Assembly (NCBI RefSeq): GCF_024679095.1
Contig: NC_066515.1
Coordinates: 23,777,217-23,841,216, forward strand
DNA from: Eriocheir sinensis
Lineage: Eukaryota; Arthropoda; Malacostraca; Decapoda; Varunidae
DNA length: 64,000 nucleotides
Reading direction: 5' to 3'
Shown here: one piece after another, positions 45,901 to 56,062 of the stretch
Layout: each line of letters opens with the position of its first letter
Position numbering within the stretch: position 1 is the first letter of the stretch
Notes under the pieces: generated by a model
Seen by the model: only the letters and a program-made list of their open reading frames with translations
Databases searched by the model: none
Told to the model about the DNA's origin: nothing
Translations under genes and position numbers: made by a program

Positions 45901-46755
45901 AGACACTATTGTTGCGCTGAGCCCCCTCTGTCAGGAACTGTAACGACGACGACGATGATATTACCGACAGTACTGCCAATGATAATAATGATAATAACAA
46001 CAAAGTCCTTAACAAAGGTAACGGTGGTCACGTTGGCTGCTCAGGAGTAGTTACACAGGAGGCAGCAAGCAGGTGTATGGCGGCGCAGTGCTCCAGGTGG
46101 TGGCCAGGTGCTCAGCGTGCCCCCGGAGCCCACACGTCGGCACCCTCAGCGGCGTGGGCGGCGTGGGTTCCCGTGGCCGCGGCGCGTCGGCAGCGGCGGC
46201 GCTACAAGATGAAAAGCAAACATTTCCATCGGGCATAATGATTCTGCAAAACCGTGCGCCGAGGGAGGATAATATAATGTGTGTATATTGCAAACACCTC
46301 CATTGCCGCGCGGATAATAGGCAACAAGAGAGTGTCCCGAATGAGAATACATGCACATAATGTAATGTTCCTGCATGCGAATAACGCGGCAAAAATGTAA
46401 ACGGGCCCACTCTACGAGCATTATGGTAAATACAAAATGCCACCTGCGAAGTATAGCGCCGCTGGAGCGTCCCGCGGGTGCCGCCGAACGAGCTTAATGT
46501 TACTAAACGCCGGCCGTGTAAACAACTGGTCCGGACCACGAGGTGTTATCAGGCGGGGCGGCTGACGGGCGGCGATCAGCGGCGAGCGTCAGGAGGGTGT
46601 TATCAGCGAGGGGGAGGCGGCCGTCAGCAGCTGGGGGCCGTCAGTGAGGCTGGGGGGTGGGCGGGGAGGGAGACTGACACCCCCAGCTGACAAGATAAGC
46701 CCGAGCGGCGGACATCCTCGACGCTGGCACACAATTAAGATGGAGGACCCGATAC
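45900..46755. other. Complex island, best candidate for conserved non-coding DNA
   Basis: About 850 bp without microsatellites. The part at 46195-46460 alternates GC-rich words with AT words such as GGCATAATGATT, GGATAATATAATG, GCATGCGAATAACG and AACGGGCCCAC. A minus-strand frame of 162 codons crosses it but has no recognised family, and short frames on the plus strand overlap it. Any function is inference. Confidence 0.35.
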
Positions 46756-46789
46756 ATCCCGGGTATAATTAGGCGACAGCACGTTCAGG

Positions 46790-47960
46790 CCGGCGGGGGG
46801 GCGGGGGGAGGGGCGGGGGGCGAGGAGGAGAGAAGCGGATGAAAGGAGAAGGAAGGGGAGAAAGAGGAGGAAGGAGAAGGAGGAGGTGGGATGGAGAAGG
46901 GGATGAATGGAGGAGAAGGAGAAGGAGGAGGAGGTATGTAACGATGAAGAGAGGGTAGGGGAAGGGGATGGAGAAAAGGGATGGATGGAGGAATGAAGGG
47001 AGAGAGAGGAAGAGAAGATGAACCAATATATAGTGGGGAGAGGAAGGGAAGGAGTGGATGAGAACAGAGAGGAAAGAAGAATAAAAACAAGATGGAATGA
47101 AAAGGAAACATAACAGTGGAAGAGAATAATAATAAAGATGGAAATAAAAAGAACAGATTGAAGAATAGACGGAGGAAGGGAAAGAAATAGTGGAGAAATG
47201 GATGAGAGAGTAAGGGGAGAGAGAGAGAGGGAGAGATGGAGAGAGAGGGAGAGAGAAAGGAAGGGAGTGATCCGCCCTCCGGCACACCAAACAGGCGGGC
47301 TGAGGGTCTCCGCATCGAGGGATTTTCCTGGATGCATTCAAGCACGACTCGGGTTGAAGATCGAGACTGATGGAGTCAATTTGTAAGATTAAGGGACTAA
47401 ATATGGAGATGAAGTGAGCTGTGAAGAGGATGACGAAGTGAGGAGGAGGAGGAGGAGGAAGAGGAAGAGGAGGAAGGAAGGTATGAAGGAGAGATGCTGG
47501 GAAGAGAGAAAGAGGAAGAGGAAGAGGAGGAAGGAAAATTATGAAGGAGAGATACTGGGAAGAGAGAAAGAGGAAGATAAAGGGAAGAGGAGGAAGAGGA
47601 AGAGGGAGAGGAGGAAGGAGGGTAAGAAGGAGAGAGATACTGGGAAGAGAGAAATAGGAAGATAAAGGGAAGAGGAGGAAGAGGAGAAAGAGGAAAGGGT
47701 AGGGAGATGGAATGAAGCAAGGAGGAAGAGAAGGGAAGATAAGAAGGAGAGAGAAAAGGAAGAGAGGAAGGAAAGTGAAGCAGAAAGGGAGGAAAAAGAA
47801 ATGATGCAGAATTAAGATGAGAGAAAACCATCACTGAGGTAGACGTTTTAGATAATACAGCAAGATTTTGTAGTTAGTGAGGAGGAGGAAGAAGAGATAC
47901 AGGGATGAGAGGAGAGATACGAGGGAGAGCAAAACAGGGAGAAAAGGGAGGTCAAAAAGA
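46790..47960 (+). repeat. Polypurine domain with a 58-85-bp minisatellite
   Basis: A/G-rich plus strand. A(T)(G/A)CTGGGAAGAGAGAAA words lie at about 47497, 47555 and 47640, joined by GAAGAGGAGGAAGG runs. The overlapping minus-strand frames of 186-200 codons are Ser/Pro/Leu/Phe-rich and are not genes. A small GC-rich interruption lies at 47268-47390. Confidence 0.82.
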
Positions 47961-47999
47961 ACGATGCAGGGCTGAGTGCGGTACATAAGGAGGGCAGGG

Positions 48000-48229
48000 C
48001 GGCGGTGAGAGAGACCCTGAAGGAAGTATACAGTATAGTGAGGCTTCGTAGTTAATACAGAGGGTGGCGCATAAATTACTTAGCCGGGAATAAGGTTTGT
48101 CCCTCATGAATAATGCAAGGCGCCGCATGCACCGCCCTGGAGCTGTGGGAACCGGCGGCGAGGGTTTTTGGGAGGGCGGGAGAGCAGGGTGTGTTTTAAA
48201 GGGCTGATGTTTGGAGTGTTTTTATTTTG
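48000..48229. other. Complex sequence
   Basis: AATTACTTAGCCGGGAATAA and CCTCATGAATAATGC words in balanced sequence. No gene. Confidence 0.35.
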
Positions 48230-48392
48230 AAGGAACGTGAGGATAGTGACCTTTTGTGTTTTTCAGAGAGGGGAATGTTTGTGTTTAGGGGGCTGCTTTT
48301 TTTTATAGTGAAGGAACCTGAGGATAGTGACCTTTTGTGTTTTTCAGAGAGGGGAATGTTTGTGTTTAGGGGGCTGCTTTTTTTTTATAGTA
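48230..48392. repeat. 81-bp tandem duplication next to retroposon copy C
   Basis: AAGGAAC(G/C)TGAGGATAGTGA starts at 48230 and 48311. Both units end with GGGGGCTG, a T run and ATAGT(G/A)AAGGAACC. That end also forms the poly(T) edge of copy C. The units differ at very few positions, so the duplication is recent. Confidence 0.92.
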
Positions 48393-48470
48393 AAGGAACC
48401 AGCTCAAGGGGAAAAAATGAGAGGAAAAAAAGCCCGCAAATCACTGTCGCTGTGAAAGAGTATAAATGAG
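48376..48470 (-). mobile_element. Poly(A) retroposon family, copy C
   Basis: The T run, GGAACCAGCTCAAGGG, an A-rich spacer and AGCCCGC(A)AATCACTG follow the family order on the plus strand, so the sense strand is minus. It is truncated soon after GTCGCTGTGAAAGAGT. Confidence 0.65.
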
Positions 48471-48589
48471 TGTGTGTTTAAAGGTCCGATGTTATGGGTG
48501 TTTGATTTTGAAGTGAAGTGATGTTTTTTTATGGGAATCTACGTCATGTTTTGGGGGGTGAAGGGGGGGGGGTTAAAGGCCTGTATCTT

Positions 48590-48990
48590 CATCACTTGTC
48601 ACCACTAAAATTATACTGCCTCAATCACCACCGTCACCATAATCACCAGCATCACAATTATCGTCAAATCACCTTCACCTCCATCACCATCACCACCACC
48701 ATCACTAAAGTCACCAGTATCACCATCACCGCCAAATTACCATCACCTCCATCACCACTATCACCAACACACCACTACCGTCATTACCATCACCTCCATC
48801 ACCACCATCACCACCACTACTGTGACCACCACCACCACCACCACCTCTATCACAGCGTCACAATTTACGACTCAGTCTCACTCTGTCGTCTGGTCGTTTG
48901 GGAGTCTCGTCAAACACCTTGGACACATTACCTGGCGTGGATGTTGTCTTCCTCCTCCTCCTCCTCCTCCTCCTCCTCCTCCTCCCAGCG
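48590..48990. repeat. (CAC/CAT)n triplets and (TCC)n
   Basis: CACCATCACCTCCATCACC-like words run from about 48595 to 48850. A (CTC)n run lies at 48948-48985. The plus-strand frame of 168 codons is His/Thr/Ser-rich repeat translation. Confidence 0.85.
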
Positions 48991-49049
48991 TCGTCTGATG
49001 AGTGATATTCAGAGACGGTCCTAATTTGCATGCTAGTAGAGTGAGTCGT

Positions 49050-49435
49050 GGAGGAAAGCAGGGAGGGAAGGAGGAGGGTTGGAGAGAATGGAGGAGAGAC
49101 GGGAGACCTACGTTGATGGGTGTTGGGAGCCATAATGGGGGAGACAGATGGGGAGTCCCGCAGCCCGAGGAGGTGATGGGGAGAGGAGGAGGCTAGTGGG
49201 GGGGATGGGGACCGGGGAGAGCAGGTGTTAAGAGGAGAGATGAAGGAGAACTTAATGAAGCGTGTGGAAGATTGCAAGAAAATTCGGCGCGCGGGAACAT
49301 TTTGAAGAGGTACAGGAAATGAGACAGGCGGAGAAAAATGAGGATAAGAGAACCCCTGATAAACAGAGGAGGGATGATAACGAGGAGGAACGAATAATGA
49401 ATAAGAGATAGAGAAAAAAATTACCGGTTACATTG
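49050..49435 (+). other. Purine-rich complex sequence
   Basis: A/G-rich with GGAGGAGAG words. No unit repeat and no gene. Confidence 0.5.
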
Positions 49436-49439
49436 AAAA

Positions 49440-49760
49440 CGTTGGGAAATTACTGATAAACGAGCATAAAAATCGAAGATTCACTTTTGCAGACAGGTGG
49501 TTTTGGAACTTTGCCAGGTGTCAGGTAATTAGTAAGACCAGGTGAACGAAGCTGAATTAATTAATAAAAGAACACCTTTACCTGGCGTGTTATCAGGTGT
49601 AGAGGAAGGGAGGCAGAAGGAAGGAGGGGGAGAGGGAGGGCTGTGTCGCTGGCTGGGCTGCTGCTAATTGGTGCTCACCTGGCGGCCCTGCTAATTACTG
49701 GGACAGGTAAGGTCTTATCAGGTAATCGGACATGTGTCAGAGGAGCTGTTGGCTACACAA
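49440..49760. promoter_or_regulatory. Possible regulatory island: CAGGTG cluster with TAATTA words
   Basis: CAGGTG or CACCTG occurs at 49494, 49515, 49539, 49594 and 49676. CAGGTAA occurs at about 49522 and twice near 49704-49724. TTAATTAATT (about 49557) and CTAATTACTG (about 49690) are homeobox-type words. There is no tandem unit behind the pattern, unlike at 44.4 kb. Function is inference. Confidence 0.3.
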
Positions 49761-49867
49761 CCCGCTGACAGGAGGTTTTGGGCTTCACATTTCCATCATT
49801 TAGGAAGCATTAGTGGCGACCTGAAGCCTTCCCAGCCCCATGTCAGCCCTTTTTGTTGGGGCGTTGC

Positions 49868-49920
49868 GTGCGTGTGTGCGTGCGTGTGTGTGTGTGTGTG
49901 TGTATTGTTTGTGTATGGGA

Positions 49921-49962
<42 letters not shown>

Positions 49963-50034
49963 GTCTCCTCGGGGCTACAACTAATGTGTCTGTCTGTATT
50001 TCTGTCGTAGATTAATTTCTGACTAAAAGATTAA

Positions 50035-50102
<68 letters not shown>
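49868..50102. repeat. (GT)n and (AC)n close inverted tracts, then (CT)n
   Basis: GT at about 49868-49904 (with GC interruptions at the start), a spacer of about 18 bp, AC at 49922-49960, then CT at 50038-50101. GT and AC are complementary and close enough to form a hairpin. Confidence 0.95.
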
Positions 50103-50104
<2 letters not shown>

Positions 50105-50149
50105 CACGAAAAAAAGATATATTAAAAGCGTATGGAATTAAACAAAAAA

Positions 50150-50488
50150 GATATAGAGAGAGCGAAGGAGCATTACAAAGGAGAAATGAAATAGTTAAAA
50201 ATACAGAATGGATTACATGAAGTGGAGGGAGGGAAGGAGGGAGGGAGGGAAAGGGGGGAAGGGAGGGATGGTAAGTGTGAGGGGGACGGAGGAGGGTTGG
50301 AGGAATGGAGACACGGAGAGAGGAGGGAGGGGAGATAACGGAGGGAGGGAGATGGAAATGAGAGAGGAAGGGAAGTCATGAAAGCCACAGGGGAGGTTAA
50401 AAGATAGACTGAAACGGAAATAAATGGTATTGAGGAGTTTAAAAAGAGGGAGGGGAGGATGGAAGACAATGGGACGAGAGGGACCGTG

Positions 50489-50538
<50 letters not shown>

Positions 50539-50590
50539 AGGATGATAGGGACGTAAAAGAGAGAGAATGTGGATAAATGGATAGAAGGAA

Positions 50591-50645
<55 letters not shown>

Positions 50646-50713
50646 GAAAAAAAAGAGGAAAATAAATAAAAATGAAGAAATGGAAAGGTTAGAACAGGAG
50701 AAAGCGAAGAAAG

Positions 50714-50764
<51 letters not shown>

Positions 50765-50765
50765 G
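50150..50765 (+). repeat. Polypurine domain with three (GA)n tracts
   Basis: GA runs lie at about 50491-50534, 50597-50643 and 50718-50761. A GGGAGG-rich stretch lies at 50220-50380. The 189-codon minus-strand frame is Ser-Leu and Ser-Pro repeats. Confidence 0.92.
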
Positions 50766-50910
50766 GGCCACGCGGGACACACACATTACGCCAGATGTGT
50801 GCGTAACATATGCGTCTCGGTGGCGGCGGTGACAGTTATTGCGTAATAAGTCATGAGGGTCTAATGAACGCCCGGCCGAGTACTCCTGCCCGCTGAGTTA
50901 CGCCCGGGAG
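50766..50910. other. Small complex island
   Basis: It contains ATTACGCCAGATGTGTGCG, TTATTGCGTAATAAG (an imperfect palindrome, about 50837-50851) and GGTCTAATGAACG. No gene. Confidence 0.3.
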
Positions 50911-51225
50911 GAGGAGGAGGAGGAGGAGGAAAATGGGATTGGATGGATGAGGAAGAAGGAATGATGAAGGTTGAGGAAGAGGAGGATGAGGAAGAGGTGG
51001 ATGTGAAGATGTCAGAGGAGGAGGAGGAGAAGTAGAAGGTGGATGTATTCAGGTCTGTCAGGGGAAGAGAAGGAAGATGTGATGGAGGAGGAGGAAGAGG
51101 AGGAGGAAGAGGATGGTTTCTACGAAGTGTTGATGCGGACGGGAGCCTGAGAGGGATTACATGGAAGGGGTGACGACATTGATGAGAGACCTTGTCCACA
51201 CACACACACACACACACACACACAC
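50911..51225. repeat. (GGA)n-rich sequence and (CA)n tract
   Basis: GGA and GAA triplets span about 50909-51115, and CA spans about 51197-51225. Confidence 0.88.
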
Positions 51226-51432
51226 CATTCTTTCATTAAAAATATATATAAGCAATTGCCGCTGATAAGAAAGTCTAAAATGAGGCTCTGAGGAGAATAT
51301 TTTTACCTTATCATATTCATCGCTTTTCCTCCCAATAAGATAGTCCGGAAGTTATGATTAATGATCCCTTACTTTACTATGGAAGGAAATATAAATAAAA
51401 TGAGGTTGAAAAGATTGCACAGGTCGGTATAA
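51226..51432. other. AT-rich complex sequence
   Basis: Nothing recognised between the CA tract and the leader of the 105-bp array. Confidence 0.4.
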
Positions 51433-52502
51433 TAAGACATTGTTGCCTCCTACATCAGCAAATTCTAAGGGTTAAAGAAGGGGTTAGTCGGGTTCCAACG
51501 AGTGTTTCTTGAGGTTCACGGTACAGAAGAAGGGTCAAACTACCACCAGGGTCATAAAACTACTCCTGGAAATGCCCACAACTCCTACGAAAGCCTTGTC
51601 AAATATGTGTTTTCTAAGGTTCATGGTGCAGAAGAAGGGTCAAACTACCACCAGGGTCATAAAACTACTCCTGGAAATGCCCACAACTCCTACGAAAGCC
51701 TTGTCAAATATGTGTTTTCTTAGGTTCATGGTGCAGAGGAAGGGTCACACTACCACCAGGGTCAGAAAACTACTCCTGGAAATGCCCACAACTCCTACGA
51801 AAGCCTTGTCAAATATGTGTTTTCTTAGGTTCATGGTACAGAGGAAGGGTCACACTACCACCAGGGTCATAAAACTACTCCTGGAAATGCCTACAACTCC
51901 TACGAAAGCCTTGTCAAATATGTGTTTTCTTAGATTCATGGTTCAGAGGAAGGGTCACACTACCACCAGGGTCATAAAACTACTCCTGGAAATGCCTACA
52001 ACTCCTACGAAAGCCTTGTCAAATATGTGTTTTCTTAGATTCATGGTACAGAAGAAGGGTCACACTACCACCAGGGTCATAAAACTACTCCTGGAAATGC
52101 CTACAACTCCTACGAAAGCCTTGTCAAATATGTGTTTTCTTAGGTTCACGGTACAGAGGAAGGGTCACACTACCACCAGGGTCATAAAACTACTCCTGGA
52201 AATGCACACAGCCCCTACGAAAGCCTTGTCAAATGTGTTTTCTTAGGTTCATGGTGCAGAGGAAGGGTCACACTACCACCAGGGTCATAAAACTACTTCT
52301 GGAAATGCCCACAACTCCTACGAAAGCCTTGTCAAATATGTGTTTTCTTAGGTTCACGGTACAGAGGAAGGGTCACACTACCACCAGGGTCATAATTGTA
52401 TTAATGTTTTAGGTTCAAGAAGGGGTCAAGAAGTATCAGGGTCATAAAACTACTCTGAAATGCACACACACCAGCTGAAAAAGCCTTCAAAAATGTGTGT
52501 TT
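51433..52502 (+). repeat. 105-bp tandem array grown from a dispersed element
   Basis: A leader (51433-51512) matches 2441-2525. Unit starts (GGTTCA(C/T)GGT or GATTCATGGT) lie at 51513, 51618, 51723, 51828, 51933, 52038, 52143, 52246 and 52351. Seven units are exactly 105 bp and the unit before 52246 is 103 bp. The ninth is cut near 52394, and a strongly diverged unit follows to 52502. Because 105 is divisible by 3, two frames stay open. One gives 35-residue repeats over 245 codons, ending where the 2-bp deletion shifts the frame. There is no start context or family to suggest a protein. Confidence 0.95.
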
Positions 52503-52997
52503 GTGTATTGAAATGTCTTATACTAATGCCCAGAGCAATAAGTATAATGTATGGAAAGATGTAAATTATATTATAATATAAAAATAACTTTAAGACAGGA
52601 TAGATTTCAATCAAGATATATGGTATAATCATCAATTTAATTTTTTTCTTTTTTCTTTTTATCGGATCAAATCAGTGTGGGGTCTTCCTTTATCCTTGTT
52701 AGTTCTTGGTGTGTCCCTCGTCGTGAATAATAATACATAGCCTTGGAACACTAAATTGAAGCCTTGTAAACCGGCGTAATGGATGGCTGGGAACAACACA
52801 CACTCATATCAACTACTTCCAAAGGAGAGAGAGAGAATGAATCAGGTTCTAACAGTGGTTGTTTGGAGGCTGTGAGCGATGCGGAAGAACAGAGAGACCA
52901 GAAGAAACTACCCCCTGGAAACAATGCCACTTCCTGAGGAAAAGAAAGAGAATGTGTGTGTTTGGCCGCTGGGATGTTGCAAAATATGTCCCTAATA
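52503..52997. other. Complex sequence with a possible remnant of the array leader
   Basis: AATCAGGTTCTAACAGTGG at about 52838 resembles the leader word of the 105-bp element (TCAGGTTC(T/C)AACGAGTG). The sequence after it is only weakly similar. A plus-strand frame of 95 codons (52859-53146) crosses into the inverted-repeat element and is not supported as a gene. Confidence 0.35.
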
Positions 52998-53192
52998 CAA
53001 CGATGCCAGATTATCGTACTCAAGAGCATCATATTTACCGGTTTCTGCCTCATAACTATTGCCAAGAAACAGAAACACTTAACCATTTTAACGATAACTC
53101 TATATACAACCAGTTAAAGCGGTGGAAGAGGCAGTTTTGGGGTTAGAAATCAGCAAACATAAAAGGTGAAGAACGAGACTCTGGCAACGTTG
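52998..53192. mobile_element. Candidate short inverted-repeat element, about 195 bp
   Basis: CAACGATGCCAGA at 52998-53010 is matched in inverted orientation by TCTGGCAACGTTG at 53180-53192 (one mismatch in 13). CCCTAATACAACGAT occurs at 52990-53004 and again at 53193-53207, a 15-bp direct repeat that overlaps the left arm and directly follows the right arm. GGCAACGTTGCC at 53183-53194 is a perfect palindrome. There is no transposase. It resembles a MITE, but the overlap of direct and inverted repeats makes the exact ends uncertain. Confidence 0.5.
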
Positions 53193-53209
53193 CCCTAATA
53201 CAACGATCT

Positions 53210-54315
53210 GAGGCGGGCACGGAGGAGACGCGACCCGTTCCTCACACGATTCGTTCCGGAGCTAAATTATCCATTACTGAATCCTCCATGGCCCAGGGGA
53301 GAGAGGGTCGGAGGGGGGGTCGGGGGGGGGGTAGGGGATAGATGAAGAGAAAACAAGTTACCTGGAGGCCTTCATTAAGCCATCAGGTGGGTCATGCAAA
53401 CGCCAAGTGTGATCAGGTGGCCGTGACAGGTGGTTGCATGCCTGTCAGGTGTGGCGCCGGCCCAATAGCGCCTCCCACCTGTAATTAAGACCCGAGTAAT
53501 TCGTTTCATACCTGGAATCTGACAGTGAGCCGCGTGCGTGTGAAGTGGCGTGGTGGGGGACAGGGCAGTGAGGGAGAGGCGTGTATTTCTCAACCCGGCG
53601 CGTATTAATACATAATATTTCCATTCCTGCTTCAAAGAGGTGGTGGCGGCGGCGGCGGTGTCGTTATATATTCCACGGACGCTATTCATTCCGTCTACTT
53701 AGCGGGGATCATTACCAGGGAAGTGTGGGATGAGAGGGGCCACGCCGCGCCGCCGGGCCAAGAGGGAGCCAAGCCACGCCGTCAGCACACCAAACTCCCC
53801 CGTAACAGGCAGTAAATCCACGCATATCCCCCTCCTCCTCCTCCTCCCCTACTCACCCCGGCCCCGCGCCACGTATTAAGATGACTGATAACGCAGATGG
53901 CAAAACACAGACACCGGTAGAATTTATTAACCCGGACGTATTCATTAAGCACCGTCAGGGAAGGACCGACTCTCCATCACCCGCGCCGCCGCCGCCGCCA
54001 CCGGGACCTGTTGAGTAACCCGCCAATCCTGTGCGATAAACAAAGGTCTCGCCAGTCAAATATTCACTCACACGACTCATTTTTCCTCGTCCCCTCCACG
54101 TGGCGCCCGCAGCAAGTGACCTCTGGCGGGCGGCGCTGAAGGTGACAATTACCAAGCGGGCCCCTCACAAAGAACGCCCTCCTCCACCCCTCCCCCCGCC
54201 GCCCGCACGATATATCACCGCTAATGTACAGTCTTGTGCTACGAACTGACGCTAACAGTTCTAATTTGCATGTTATCGGCGTCATTAAAGCCAGGACAGG
54301 ACAAAGAGCGAACGT
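53210..54315. other. GC-rich complex island of about 1.1 kb
   Basis: Apart from a G-rich stretch at 53300-53335 there is little simple sequence. It contains the CAGGTG cluster at 53384-53481, AT-containing blocks such as GCGTATTAATACATAATATT (about 53601), AGAATTTATTAACCCGG (about 53919) and CTAATTTGCATG (54261-54272). Frames of 60-104 codons have no recognised family. Candidate regulatory DNA. Confidence 0.35.
53384..53481. promoter_or_regulatory. CAGGTG cluster, five sites in 98 bp
   Basis: CAGGTG starts at 53384, 53414, 53427 and 53446, and CACCTG lies at 53476-53481, followed at once by TAATTAAG. Flanking bases of the sites differ, so this is not a simple tandem repeat. The core matches Snail/ZEB and class I bHLH sites. 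Function is inference. Confidence 0.3.
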
Positions 54316-54329
54316 ATTTCACACGCCAC

Positions 54330-54509
54330 CACCACCACCACTACCACCACCACCACCATTACCGCCACTACCACCATCACCACTGCTATTACTATTGGGG
54401 TTGCCGCTACTTCTGCTGCTATTACGGACTGTGGCTATTACTATTACTGCCAGTTTTCGCTCTTCGTAACACACCACACTGCTCACATCATCGCTCTCTC
54501 TCTCTCTTT

Positions 54510-54576
<67 letters not shown>

Positions 54577-54621
54577 TTCAATATCGTGACTCTCAACCAT
54601 TACATCCACTTCTAGCTTTTC

Positions 54622-54681
<60 letters not shown>
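54330..54681. repeat. (CAC)n triplets and two (GA)n tracts
   Basis: CAC/ACT triplets lie at about 54328-54390. A short CT run at about 54495-54508 is followed after some 10 bp by GA at about 54519-54572. GA occurs again at about 54625-54681. Confidence 0.93.
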
Positions 54682-54685
<4 letters not shown>

Positions 54686-55016
54686 AGAAAGCGCTGGAGG
54701 CAAGTAAGAGTGAAGGGGAGGAGAATGAAGAGAGGGGAAAAGAGAGTAAGGGAGTCGGATAGAAGGAGGGAGAGAGACAGGGAGATGGGGTGAGAGGGGG
54801 GCAAGTCAAGTCGTGAGGAGGGGGGGGGGTGACAGGTGACAGGTGACGGGCCGGGCTGGGGTGAGGTCGCCTGTCTAGAGCGGCGACAGGCGGGTGACAG
54901 CAGTGACGGCAGCCCGGGGATACCTGTCATGTACGAGTTGAAGATTCTCATTTATTTAATCCCTCCCTCAGAGCCGGCAGCGGAGGCACGATTTTTCTTC
55001 CTCGTCACTCTAGATC
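54682..55016. other. Purine-rich then GC-rich complex sequence
   Basis: GACAGGTGACAGGTGACGGG near 54831-54850 is a short direct repeat. No gene was recognised. Confidence 0.4.
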
Positions 55017-55109
55017 CGTGTGTTAAAGTGATTAGGTGTGTCATTATGGGAGTGTTTTACGGTAATTACTCTTATTTTTGTTATTATCAGCATTAAAACA
55101 ACACCACCA

Positions 55110-55172
<63 letters not shown>

Positions 55173-55270
55173 GTGTTAAAGTGATTAGGTGTGTCATTAT
55201 GGGTGTGTTTTATGGTAATTACTTCTATTCTTGCTATTATTATCCTCAAAACAACTACATCTACCTCTAT

Positions 55271-55319
<49 letters not shown>
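55017..55319. repeat. 153-bp duplication, each unit ending in (TAC)n
   Basis: GTGTTAAAGTGATTAGGTGT starts at 55020 and 55173. Each unit runs through CATTATGGG(A/T)GTGTTTTA into TAC tracts at about 55109-55172 and 55271-55319. The tract evidently duplicated along with its flank. Confidence 0.93.
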
Positions 55320-56062
55320 GGTGGTGGTGGAGGTGCTACTCCCTCATTCGATTTCTGGAGTAAGGAAACCACATTACGATTGACTCAAGTGGAAGAAGAT
55401 TGACTTATCATGTCCGCTGTGGCACATGGGACAGGAGGAGGAGGAGGAGTGGAGGAGGAGGAGGAGGAGGAGAAAGAAAAAAAAGTGGGGTCCAGGGAGT
55501 CGGAGGTGGAGAAAAAGTCAAGAGAAGGAAAGGATATATAGGAGAAAACAAGCATAAATGAAGGTTTGAATATAAGGGGTATGGATTGAGAAGTAAATTT
55601 GGACATCACGGAAGTTAAAGTCTGATAAGCATTTCCAGGAACATGTAAACAGATGTCTGAACAAATATATTATCACAGACATATAGGGAGAGAGATTGAG
55701 TCTGGGTTATTGATGAGGTCACGTCCTGATGAGATGTACGAGGGTTGAGATTACGGAGAACACTGATATGGAGGAAGAAAGAAAGAAATATAGATAAAGA
55801 GACAGAGGGACATATATATAAAAGTCTCCCATTGATAAACTAAATGATGGACTATATTATGATGACTTAGAGATAAATGTATGGAGAGAAAAGCAAACAT
55901 TAAGCAAGACACACACTTCTAAAGCAACGTATTTCAACATCAAGTAGCCCAATACATATGAGACCCACCGTTTCAACTCGTAATAAGTAGCGGAATAAAA
56001 ATTTAAGTAGTGTGGAGTCTTTAAAAGTCGGCCAATCCGTTACTTCGCAGCTTGTATGAAGA
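55320..56062. other. GGA-rich stretch then AT-rich complex sequence
   Basis: GGA triplets lie at about 55434-55475. The remainder to 56062 is AT-rich complex sequence with no gene or repeat recognised. Confidence 0.45.

Noticed and set aside
46051..46539. 162-codon frame on the minus strand
   Set aside because: No family recognised, no splice context, and a length compatible with chance in GC-rich sequence. Kept as non-coding island.
52859..53146. 95-codon frame of ordinary composition
   Set aside because: It runs into the candidate inverted-repeat element at 52998-53192, has no recognised family, and a minus-strand frame of 111 codons overlaps it.
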